Source of the DNA: Cordia subcordata
Lineage: Eukaryota; Streptophyta; Magnoliopsida; Boraginales; Cordiaceae
Assembly: GCA_028554755.1 (NCBI GenBank)
Contig: JAPTOF010000016.1
Coordinates: 12,725,501-12,789,500, forward strand
Length of the DNA stretch: 64,000 bases
Reading direction: 5' to 3'
Shown: in pieces, positions 23,019-33,059 of the stretch
Layout of the letters: the number at the start of each line of letters is the position of its first letter
Position numbering within the stretch: position 1 is the stretch's first letter
Notes under the pieces: model-generated
What the model saw: only the letters and a program-made list of their open reading frames with translations
What the model was told of the DNA's origin: nothing
The model's database searches: none
Translations under genes and position numbers: made by a program

Positions 23019-26000
23019 TGATGTGTCTTCATTTGTGTGTGTTTGTTCTTGCATTTTTTTCACATTTTTAGAGGTGTTTTGTGCTTACTTGATGGCATCA
23101 GTGTAATACTTATACTATATACATGCATATGCAGTTATAAGTGTCTATAGTTGAGTGTTATGGTTAAAGGCTACACTAATTGTTTGATTTTTGTGCTTTA
23201 GGTGAATCATGGGCTAGTAGATAAGCTTGAACAAGGATGGTAGATGAAAAATGAAGATGTATGGGTGAAACAAGGACTGGAGGCAAAGAGCATGAGGATT
23301 GAAGGCAAAAAGAGCTGTCGGTTGAGCTTGAAAGCCAGTCGACCGTGTAGGTCGACTAGCAAAACCAGTAGGCATCTCAAAAGTACCAGCCGAGGATAGG
23401 CCCAGGCGGTCGACTGGCCAAACCTGTGAGTTCTTATTTGAGCCAGTCGATCAAGAGAATAAGACTCGGTCGACCAGCTGTGCCGCTGAGAAGTCTATAA
23501 AAACGCGACTTTCAGTAATTTTTTGGGGAGAACTTTCATCTATTTACTAATCCACCACACCTACTTCATCCCATTTAAAACCTTGACCCTCTATCAGTCA
23601 CACACCTCATACACACACATACCTACACCAAGAATCAAGCTAATCTTTGGGGTGAAGATTGGAACAAGTTTTGTAACAAAGAAGCAAAGGGCGGAAGAGA
23701 AGTTTCTCTGTTTCGTTTTCTTCTTCTATGATTAGGTGGAGATTTAATGGGTGATTAACATTTGTATTATGGGTTAACTTATTACACTTTGATTATGGGT
23801 TTTAGATGGATTAATATATATGCTTTGTTCTTAGGGTTTCAATGACTATGTTTTTACATGTCTATGTGTTTGATGATATGTCCCAATGAAATAGAATATA
23901 TAAATTAATGCTTGGTTGCTATTAATCATTTCCATATCTTTATTTAAGCATGTCTATGCATCTATATGAAGAATCTATGAAGTGGGTTATGTATTCATAC
24001 ATGTCTATATGTGTGTCTCTATGCCGAATAACAAAGCATGCTTCAATAATATACATGTTGGTTCTTATTGCTGAATATGATGTAATCCAAGCATGTCTAT
24101 GTGTTTGGTAGTTGAATATGTCTAAGTGTTCAAGAATGCCAGGCCCTAGAACATGTATAAACTTGAGCTTTAATTGCCCAACTCGCTATTGTGATGCAAG
24201 ATTGATGGCACTTAAGTAATGATTAGACTTAGTTGAGTTTTCTTTAGCTTTAAACCCAGCTAATACTTTTTTGGCTTAGTTTAATCGATCATAGATGAAG
24301 TAGGTCTTGGCTTTAAACCCAGCCAATAGTTTAGCCACTAGGGTAGCTTCAATCAACATCACCTAAAACCCTACGTGACTAGCTTGAAAACACTAGGTCA
24401 TAAGGACCACACTATATTCCAGGGGCGACCGACCTAAGGATAGACACGTACGAAGGCCTAAGGGATAACAAGGTTGTTATTTATGAAAGGAATTATGCAA
24501 AACTTTTTCACACAAATTCTTCTAGGATCAAGCTCTTGTAAATTAAAAAATTTCACAAAGAACATGATTAGTACCTAGATATTCGTGACACAAATATGTG
24601 TTTTTAATGAGTAGTCTTGCGGAAGCTTGATCTTCCTCCTCTTCGTACGTAGCCAAGAAATAATGATGGAGACTAGGCTTTTTTTAAGGGAGGAGGAATA
24701 TTTTTCTCTGTAGGAAAAACTGATAACCCTTAATAAAAATACATACAATACCTCTCCTTTTATAAAACAAAAGGAGTTGGGCCTTCACAAGTCCTAGGCT
24801 CACTTCCTCCAACCCAATTGGGCCCAAACCTTTTAACTCAATTAGGAATTAAATCTCTATTTAATTCTTAACCCATTTAGCCCAAGATTTAATTCATGCC
24901 ACATTTTCTATGCTAGCAAAAAATAGATGAAATTAAACCTGTGACCTTCTTAATAATTAATAGTAAATATTCAAATACATTAATTATTAATTCCTTTATT
25001 TAATTCACAATTAAATAATGAAATATTTATTTCTCAATTAAATATATTAGATCAAACCATCAATAAAATTCTCGACCTTTTGCGTGACTCTGTAGGTTCA
25101 AACGTAAGCCGGTAATACAAAGACAATCTTTGTACTAATCGGAGATACCGTCTAGCAACGATTCCCGATATCCAAATAAGCCGAAAATTTGCAAGACAAC
25201 TATCAATGAACCTGGGCACTATGGCATATCCCCTATGACCCTCGATATTCCAAAACAACCCTAGAAGCATGGTCAACTATCAAACTCCTAAGTAGTTATT
25301 CTGTATTAAGTCCTAATCTTGTCATGACTTATCACAACATGTCTCTGTGACACATCACGCAGAAAGCTTTGGCCAAAGACTTAACGAGTTAGGACTAAGT
25401 GGAACATTATTCTCATAATACCCAGAGCGGGTCAATCCCATCTTATCCTGCACATTGGCTTCACGACACTTGCTCGCACCCAGTAACCCTTCATTACCAA
25501 GTTGAAAATTCAGGTAGTCCGGCACCAAAGTACGAGAAGTAATTCACAAGCCTTTATGGCAGTCTCAGGTTGAAGGGAATACTACAACCATGTGCACCAC
25601 AAGCAATCCTTTGATAGTAGGGTAAGTACCATGGGATGCTTGTAAATGACTCATGTTCAGTAAACGTGCCTCCATACTCTACCTGTGTGTCACACCAGTG
25701 TCTTAACACCTATTGGTCATAAGGAAGACCAACCCATGTGACAAACAATAACCTCTACTCGAAGGAATTGACGTCCTAGTACCAATTCCACCATTTGGTT
25801 ATGAATAGATTTTAAGAACAATCAGACCATGCCTTATTCACATGATCCCACACAATTGTTCTAAGGAACTACATCATGATCGAAATAAGAGAAGATAGTG
25901 CAATATGATGTAATGGCCAAATATTATTAAGATAACTTGCATGTAAACAATCCTAGAAATACAATAGATGACTGACTTTAGGACACTATTCCTAACAATT

Positions 26001-26386
26001 TAGGCTTTTAGCCAAGAGCAATCTAGAAAACCCATCAAGAAACCCTAATCAAGAGTGTAGTAATGGCCCATAAGCAAGTGAAGATCACCCTATTCCCATC
26101 TTCATTGTTTGTTTCCCTTAGATAGCTTGATACCACCACCTCCACACGTACATACTTTAGTTTTCTTGTCTTTAGCTTATGTTTACTTTTCCTCGAGCTC
26201 CATTCAATCTAAACCCCAAAAATTGGTAGTTTAGAACCTAGCATAGCTTTCTAGGACACCCAAAGCTTAGGATCACATACAATTAGCCTCCCTATGGAAA
26301 AATGACCCCGTACTTGCACACTTTGCTATAAATGACCCATGCACTTACAAGCTAACTTGTAAGGCATTTGCATAAAAATAACATCA
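23019..26386 (+). mobile_element. Solo gypsy LTR, diverged F/D type, itself interrupted
   Basis: Starts TGATGTGTC, ends ACATCA, flanked by perfect TTATT (23014-23018, 26387-26391). Without the copia insert and its duplicated site it is about 1.85 kb. It shares landmarks with the F LTR (TGGCTTTAAACCCAGCCAAT, TCATAAGGACCACACTA, the CATTGTTTGTTTCCCTTAGATAGCTTG block) but is clearly diverged and has its own GTCGACC-rich stretch at 23330-23480. No internal region remains, so it arose by LTR-LTR recombination. Confidence 0.85.
24484..25997 (-). mobile_element. Solo copia-type LTR (1514 bp) inside the gypsy solo LTR
   Basis: On the minus strand it starts TGTTAGGAATAGTGTCC and ends CCTTTCA; flanked by a perfect ATTTA (24479-24483, 25998-26002). 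It contains a minus-strand TTTATAAAAGGAGAGG promoter-like box (about 24760) and leader-like CTTCCGC...TTGATC sequence. No coding region; the open frames at 25052-25276 are incidental. Assignment to copia rests on the terminal TGTTAGGAAT sequence and is less certain than the boundaries. Confidence 0.8.
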
Positions 26387-26391
26387 TTATT

Positions 26392-26793
26392 CATAATATG
26401 TTACTTGTTGAGGGTCTCAAATTCAATTTGCTTTGCATTAGCTAATTGTGTGACAAAGGTCATAAGTTACATTTCAATCTTCTAGTTGCTTTATACATGA
26501 TTGTACTAGTGAAAATATGTTATTTGTTACCAGAAGGAATGATAATGTGTTCACTATGGAGATTTAGCAACTTTAAATCAAAATGTTAAATACTTATCCG
26601 TTGTTCATGAAAACGCATGATTGTGGCATAGAAGACTTGAACATGCTAGAATAAGTTTATTGAAAATTTTGTCTAAACATGAGCTTGTTAGAGATTTACC
26701 AAAAAATAAGTTTGAAAAAGACAAAGTTTGTGATGGATGTCAACTTAGTAAAGAGTACAAAACTTCTTTTAAACCCATCAACATGGTTTCAAT
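26392..26793 (+). pseudogene. Integrase zinc-finger region of element E
   Basis: Gag-pre-integrase domain of copia pol: LWHRRLEHARISLLKILS, then HELVRDLPKNKFEKDKVCDGCQLSKEYKTSF. This gives the H...H...CxxC zinc pattern (H at about 26622-26643, CDGC at about 26733). Upstream 26392-26610 is decayed protease/RT-like linker. The frame breaks off after NMVSISR at about 26793, where element G sequence begins. Confidence 0.8.
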
Positions 26794-27340
26794 ATCTAGA
26801 GTTGTTTACACCCAAAATTTGCAATCAATCAGCTTGATAGCCGAAGAACGTGGATCCAGAACGAAGGGAAATGCTCTAGACCTAAAGTCCTTAAGTAATC
26901 GGCTAGGTAGTCGAAGGATGCAAGACAAAAGAGGTCTAAGGCCGACACCGCAGCCCACAGTTGTATTGAGGTTGAACTTTGACCAAATGAAAATAAGCCG
27001 GCATATTGCAAACATGTGTTGGATTTAAATAAAGAAGACCAAGTCTGATGAAACGTGCAACGCCAAAACAGAAGGGATGAAAGTGGGGCAAAGGACTTGG
27101 TCAGATCCAACGAACTAAAGGATGCCAGAGTCATCAATCAACTATGGAGATTTCAAATGCAGCAGCTATAATAGCTGACCAAGACCAAGAAGAAATAGGT
27201 TTCACAACTACCATGCTTTGATCATATATCTATCCCTTAGCTTCGCGGCTTCGTAGCTCTACAACTTAGTCCTAGCCTTAGTTTAACACTTAGCTTAGTC
27301 ATAGTTAGCATAATGTTAGCTTAGTCTTATCCCAAAACAC

Positions 27341-27530
27341 CACTGTAATTCACTTTATAGCCTAGATTTTTCCTTTCCACTATAATTCAGTTTATGGTTT
27401 TGCTATAATTAAGTTTATGGCCTTTTTGGCTTTAGCTATAATTAACTTTGTGGCTTGGCTTTTATCATTTATCCACGCTGTAATTAAGTTTATGGCAGGA
27501 CTAATTCACTACAATTAACTTTGTGGTGTA
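27341..27530. repeat. Six-copy dispersed tandem motif TATAATTAAGTTTATGG
   Basis: Copies at about 27343, 27380, 27403, 27434, 27479 and 27509 vary at two or three bases and are spaced 22-45 bp apart. The array ends directly where the RT frame of element G begins. Confidence 0.7.
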
Positions 27531-27534
27531 ATTT

Positions 27535-28361
27535 GGTATGTGTCAAAGACGGCATTCAGATACCTGGGAGTATTAGGTACTTATGAGTGGGTAGTGATGC
27601 CATTCGGATTGAAGAATTCAAGTGCTATGTATGAAAAAGTTATGAATCTGATCTTTCACAATATGATTGGCAAGTTTATGGATGTCTACATCGATGATGT
27701 TACGGTCAAATCCAGTTTAAGAGAAGGTCACCTTGCAGATTTGCAGAGAGTATTCTCTCAAATGAGGAAGTACAATCTTACGATGAATCTCCTTAAGTGT
27801 GCTTTTGGTGTCTCCGCAGGAAATTTCTTAAGTTTCTTGGTTCATCAGTGTAAGATTGAAGTGGATGCGAATAAGGTGAAAGCTATCATCAACGCGTCAC
27901 CACCCTAAAACAAGAAGGAGCTTCAGCGATTGGTGGGTCAGATTAATTTGTTAAAAAGATTCATATCCAACACTGTAAGAAGGATAAAGTCGTTTTCACC
28001 CCTACTCAAGCTGAACAACAAGGCCGAGTTCGTCTGGCAAGAGGAGCATCAACGAGATTTTGAAGAAATTAAGAAATACCTCACCAAGCCACCAGTTTTG
28101 GTATCACCTAATAAAGATAGGCCACTAAAGCTGTATCTATCAGCTATGGAAGAGTCCATAAGGAGTCTGTTGGTGCAAGATATTAAGGCTAGCCAAGAAC
28201 AAGCCATTTATTATCTTAGTAGAGTAATGACTGAGGTCAAGCTAAGATATTCGCCGATTGAAAAACTTTGTTTGTCTATACCTGTAATAAATTGTGCCAT
28301 TATATTTTGCCTACTACTCTTTTGGTCATTTCTAAGACCAATGTTATCAATTATACACTAA
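27535..28361 (+). pseudogene. pol: Reverse transcriptase/RNase H of element G
   Basis: RT core from KTAFRYLG onward: TYEWVVMPFGLKNSSAMYEK, the catalytic YIDD box (VYIDDVTVKS at about 27686), LLKCAFGVSAG, and the connection VGQINLLKRFISN. RNase H follows with FVWQEEHQRDFEEIKKYL and PLKLYLSAMEESI. A TAA at 27906 interrupts at ASPP-NKKELQRL. The N-side of RT (fingers, LVD box) is absent, so the gene is truncated as well as stopped. The likeness is to Tat-lineage RT. Confidence 0.85.
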
Positions 28362-28539
28362 CACAACCGGTCCTCAAGGGCCGAATTAGCAAGTGGACTC
28401 TCGTGTTATTTGAGTTCATGCTTCGACACATCTCTCATGATCAATGAAAGGCCAAGCCCTTGCTGATTTTTTGACAGACCATCCTTACCTCGACCTAGTA
28501 GACCCACTTGATGAGAAGGTTGAAATTTGGATGATTGGG

Positions 28540-28830
28540 CTCCAACCTTAGACGTTCTTCTTTAATGGATCAAGGACAAAAGCCACCTTAGGGGTTGGCA
28601 TTATCTTAAATCTCCTTTAGGAATGGAAACTCAGCTAGCTTTCCAGTTGGGGTTCATTTGCTCAAGTAATCAGTCAAACTATGAGGCATTAATTATTGAT
28701 GATTGGAGGTTGTCCATCATTCTTCATTTAAAAGCTCCAAATAGACGAACAGACCGAAAGACATGCTTGAGGGCAATGAGTTATGTCTTACTGGCCAAAG
28801 AACTGTGCAAGTGAAGTCCAGATAGTTTGC
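28540..28830 (+). pseudogene. Additional RNase H fragment of element G
   Basis: FFNGSRTKATLGVGIIL at about 28558 matches the start of the extra, archaeal-type RNase H found after the first RNase H in Tat elements. It continues one frame over with SNQSNYEALI (about 28668), the catalytic-glutamate block. It decays after that. Confidence 0.6.
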
Positions 28831-28969
28831 TTTTGAGACGTTTAGGTAAAGAGTAGGCTTTCCGAGCAATAGCCGAAGTCCATGAAGGAACATGTAAGGC
28901 ACATCAATTAGGTCTATAAATGCGATGGGCTTTGAAGTGACATGGGTATTATAGCCTACAATGGTGGAT

Positions 28970-30065
28970 GATTCTATCAGATATGCCAAAGGATGCCAAT
29001 AGTGTCAAAAACACGACCCAATCTAGAGGGTACCCACTATGGAATTTCACCTAGTGGTTAATCCTTGGCCATTTCGAGGATGGGCGATTAATCTTATTGC
29101 GAAGGTTCATCTAGCTTCTTCCAGGGTTCATGCATTTATCATCGTGGCAACAAACTACTTCACCAAGTGGATTGAAGCAATACTGCTAAGGAGGATCGAC
29201 TAGGATAATGCTATCAAATTCCTTGAGAAGTAGATTATTCACTGGTTTGGTATATTTAAGACACTAACAACGGATCAAGGAATAGTTTTCATAGGTAAAA
29301 CAGTTGTTGATTTGCCATCAATATGGGATTCACTATCACCAACTCAATACCTTATTTCTCCCAAGGCAATGGCAAGGCCAAAGCTTCCAACAAAGCTATC
29401 ATCTCAATCATCTAGAAGTTGGTAAAGGAGAATCCTCAATCATGGCATGAGAAATTATCAGAAACTCTGTAAGCATATCATGCTACCAAGAAAGCAAGCA
29501 TGGAGAGTTCACCCTATTTGCTTACTTATAAGTATGATGCGGTGATTCTAGTAGAGATAGAGATCAGGTCATTACGAGTAATTCATCAGGGTCAAACAGA
29601 TGCAGCTGGATACAGGGATGTGATGCTTTCTAACCTGGAGGATTTAGATGAGCAAAGGCTCGTTACCTTAGACAACATTGAAACCCAGAACAAGAACCTG
29701 GCACCTTCAAAGCTCTATCTTTGTTGCTTTCAACTGCATTTTGGTTTTATTTTCTAGAGAGAGTTGCTAAGGCCTACAATAAAAAGGTCAAAGCTAAGTC
29801 TTTTGTTCCAGTAGATTTAGTTTGGAAACTTATCCTTCCTATTGGACATAAAGATGATGAGTTAGGCAAATGGTCTCCAACTTAGGAAGGACCATTCATG
29901 GTGGATGAAGTATTTCTTGGGGGCACTTACAAATTGAGAACCCCAAAGAGAGTGTTACATCATTCACGATCCATTAATGGCAAATATTTGAAGCCTTACA
30001 ACCCCGATTCTTGGAAGGTAGTAAGAAGGCGAGCTAAAGGAGTTTCTGTACCTTTTCTCCATTAA
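28970..30065 (+). pseudogene. Integrase of element G
   Basis: Zinc-finger end (YAKGCQ.CQKH at about 28980), then the DDE core in pieces: PWPFRGWAINLI, IIVATNYFTKWIEA, TTDQG (second acidic residue, 29275) and RNYQKL-like sequence. The C-terminal part reads MESSPYLLTYKYDAV (29500) up to NIETQNK, and after a gap RAYNKKVKAKSF, DELGKWSP, EGPFMVDEV and TYKLRTPK to about 30000. Frame changes and stops are frequent. The GP(Y/F) module places it with Tat integrases. Confidence 0.75.
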
Positions 30066-30499
30066 ATCATTTTTCCTTTAAGTTTCCTATTCTCTTCACT
30101 TTCTTTCCTCTCTATCCTCACAAAATTCAAACTCTCAAACACAATTCATTACGTAGAAAGAAAATGATACAATCTCTTTTCTCTCTATTCCCTTACAAAT
30201 GTTGATCTCTTAAACACTCCCCATTACTCAAAGAATGATAAAAAACAACAAAATTCATGCATCAGGAAGCAAAACAATACAAGCTGCAATATCATTCAAG
30301 TCAAAATTTGATTTGGGTATTCAAGTTACAAATCAAAATTACGAAATAAGAGGCCAATAGCATTGGCCGCATATCAAAGTACATAACAAAGAGAGCTAAT
30401 CTTTAAGGATGGCTGGTGCCAAAAGCTAGATGTGTGATAAATTATAGCCACTAGTTGGGGAAAAGATTGGCCAAAATTTCGAGAAAAGTATATATATGT

Positions 30500-31446
30500 C
30501 GACGCTATCGGTACTCACATGATTGAAGTTAAGTAATGGTAGCACTTTCACTTCTCTGCCGTGTATGAGCCTGGGTAAGAAGTTGATCTAGTTCTTAAAC
30601 GAGTTGGTAGTACTCTTCAAGAATAATGACCTTGTGTTTAATCTTTTCTTTGTCAAGCAACATGACGAGGTTGTGCTTGAAATAGCCCAAATTGACAAAG
30701 GGGAAGCTTAAAGAGCATATGTGATCTGATCACATCGAGCATTGTCTCGGTGAGCCCTATACTCTTCTAATAAAGTGGCTTTGGATACAAGAGTATGCCT
30801 TTCTTACTGGATATCGACTAAAACGAAAAGAGCTCGAGTGTACTTTCCCGATAAGGGGTTGATGTTAGCAATCAATACACCAACAATAGCCTTTAATAAG
30901 GGGTAATTAGAGTTAGAGATAGCAAAGTCTAGTGCATGGGTGAATGGGAAGAACACAATACGTTGAAAGGCATTCAAAGGGTGGTGTTTAGAACAGAGAA
31001 AAGTATATGAAGGTATAAAGGTTCTCGGCCAGAGAAGTATGGGGCTTAGAGGAAGAAGTTGAGTAGGAACTGTTGATCAATGTGACTAAGCAAATCGTCT
31101 AAGGAAGTATGAGAAAATCGAAACAAAAGGTTTGTTGGGTCAAATGATGAACTAGGGTTTTTTGGTTGGGTGGAGCAGGCTCGTAGCAAAGCACCCCTCG
31201 TCGAAGAAGGAACATAATGGTATTGCAAGAAGTGTCTATCATCCTCTACAATAGCTCCATTATGGGGGTTAATCTATGACTGATAAAGAGAATGTAGCAG
31301 TGGGTTGTACAGACCAATTGAGAAGACTTATTTAAACCATTCTTGGAAAAGAGATTATAAATAAAGTGAGGTTTTCTAGGGAGAGAGACAAATGCTCTAT
31401 ATGCCTTTTTAAAGGAGATTAACGATAGTTGATTCACAATAATCAA
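30500..31446 (-). pseudogene. Possible antisense ORF in the 3' region of element G
   Basis: The minus strand shows long amino-acid runs with few stops: 31446-31246, 31228-31046, and lower down the phrases FQRIVFFPFTHALDF, LLKAIVGVLIANINPLSG, KYTRALFVLVDIQ and EYRAHRDNARCDQITYAL to about 30520. Tat elements are known to carry an antisense ORF between pol and the 3' LTR, and position and orientation fit. I recognise no domain. The alternative is chance open sequence. Confidence 0.4.
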
Positions 31447-31473
31447 AATCGCATTAATCGAGGACTAAAGAAG

Positions 31474-32475
31474 AGATATATATTGAACAACCTCCTAAAG
31501 ATGCATGTTCTCCAAATCATGTTTATAAACTTGAAAAAACATTTGTGGTTTAGAACAAGCATCTAGGGCTTGGTATGAAAGATTAAGTGGTTTTCTTGTT
31601 AACAATGGTTTTGAAAGAGGGAAATTGGACTCAACTTTATTTATCAAAAGAGATAAAAATGATATCTTACTTGTTTAAATCTATGTGGATGATATTATTT
31701 TGGTGCCGGCAATGTTTCTTTGTGTGGAAGTTTTCTTAAGTGTATGCATAGGAAATTTGAATGAGTATGATGGGCGAATTGAACTTCTTCCTTGGACTTT
31801 AAATCAAACAATCAAAAGAAGGGATATTCATCAATTAAGCCAAATACACAAAGGAACTCATCAAAATGTTTGGACTTGAAGATGCAAAGAAATTGGAACA
31901 CCTATGAGTCCTTCAACCAAACTCGAGAAAGATGAAAATGGTAAGCCCATAGATGAAAATAAATATCAAGGTATGATCAGAAAGTTTACTTTATTTAACT
32001 ACATCTAGGCTTGATATTATGTTGGTCGTGTGCTTATATGCTAGATTTCAATCTAATTCTAAGGAATTTCATCTAGTTGTCATTAAAAGAATTATTTGTT
32101 ATCTTAAAAGAACTAGTATCTTAGGACTTTGGTATGCAAAAAGAACTTCTTTTGACTTATATGGCTATTCTAATGCTGATTTTGTAGGTTTTAAGGTAGA
32201 TCTTAAAAGCACAAGTAATACATGTCAATTTCATGGTCATTCTTTGGTGTCATGGTCAAGTAGAAAACAAAATAGCGTAGCTATATCTAGTACCAATATA
32301 TTGCTGTTAAAAGTTGTGTAGCTCAAGTTTTATGGATGAAACAAAATTTGTGTGATCATTGTTTGCATTATGATTATGTGCTTATTCGTTATGACGATAC
32401 TGGTGCCATTAATCTGACTAAGAATCTGATTCTAGAACTAAATATATTGAGATTAGGCATCATTTTGCAAAATTA
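31474..32475 (+). pseudogene. pol: Reverse transcriptase/RNase H of element E (copia)
   Basis: Resumes in RT at EQPP, then PNHVYKLEKTF, a GLEQASRAWYERL block split by a TAG, and the catalytic YVDD box in IYVDDIILVP at about 31680. Connection: FFLGL and GIFIN phrases, TPMSPSTKLEKDENGKP at about 31900. RNase H: VVIKRIICYLKRTSILGLWY, YSNADFVGFKVDLKSTS, FHGHSLVSWSSRKQNSVAIS at about 32240, then AQVLWMKQNL and NLTKN to about 32440. Several stops and frame changes. RT before EQPP and the integrase core are missing. Confidence 0.85.
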
Positions 32476-33059
32476 GAAAGGAGATTGATATGCAAAATAG
32501 TGGCTAAAGTGCAAAATGATTGCTAAAATTTGAAAATGATTGCAAAAATTACATTTACTCAACTTTTTAGGTCAACCAGTTAAGGCAACCGATCAACCGA
32601 TTGGAGGGGTTAGGTGACTAGCACACCAATTTCTAAAAATATGCATTCTGTTTTATTCGATCGACTAACTAGTCAACCTATAGGGTCGGTCATTTGACTG
32701 ACTCATGTTAAGATGTACTTTAAAATTGAAGAATTTCACATTCTCTTCATTCTTTTTCAAATTCTTTGAACCTTAAACCCCAAAATACTCTCAAAACTAC
32801 TTATTAATCACTCATATCTCCCAAAATCTTACAAAATTTCTTTCAAATTTGCATTACCCACATCATATAGAGCATTATTAAATCAAATTTATTCAAAAAA
32901 ATTTCAACAAAGGTGAACCCAAAAGGCAAGGGACAAGTAGGTGGGAGAATCACCGAGAGGGTAAGAAGATAAAGAAGTCCATCACCTTTATCATAAGATT
33001 CTTCCCCAGAAAAGGATAAGAATATCATGAACGATAAATATCTTATGGATAGAGACCTT
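32476..33059. other. Region between RNase H and the env-like frame of element E
   Basis: GTCAACC/GATCGAC-rich bases at 32570-32700, then AT-rich sequence with many C-tract leader-like phrases. I see no supported coding region. The minus-strand frame 32843-33169 looks incidental. Confidence 0.4.

Larger units (their letters stand above)
26794..31473 (+). mobile_element. Tat-type gypsy element G, decayed
   Basis: Fills the gap between the integrase zinc finger and the reverse transcriptase of element E. Order: 26794-27330 without recognised coding, a minisatellite, RT cut at its N-side (27535-28361), a second RNase H (about 28540-28700), integrase (28970-30065) and a 1.4-kb 3' region with minus-strand coding traces. 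I could not find LTRs or a target duplication. The missing Sirevirus pol segment suggests deletion as well as insertion. Lineage is from the additional RNase H and integrase style (established for Tat). Confidence 0.7.

Noticed and set aside
24484..25997. Considered as a protein-coding insert because it is long and unlike the surrounding LTR
   Set aside because: No sustained frame; terminal TG/CA and ATTTA duplication identify a solo LTR.
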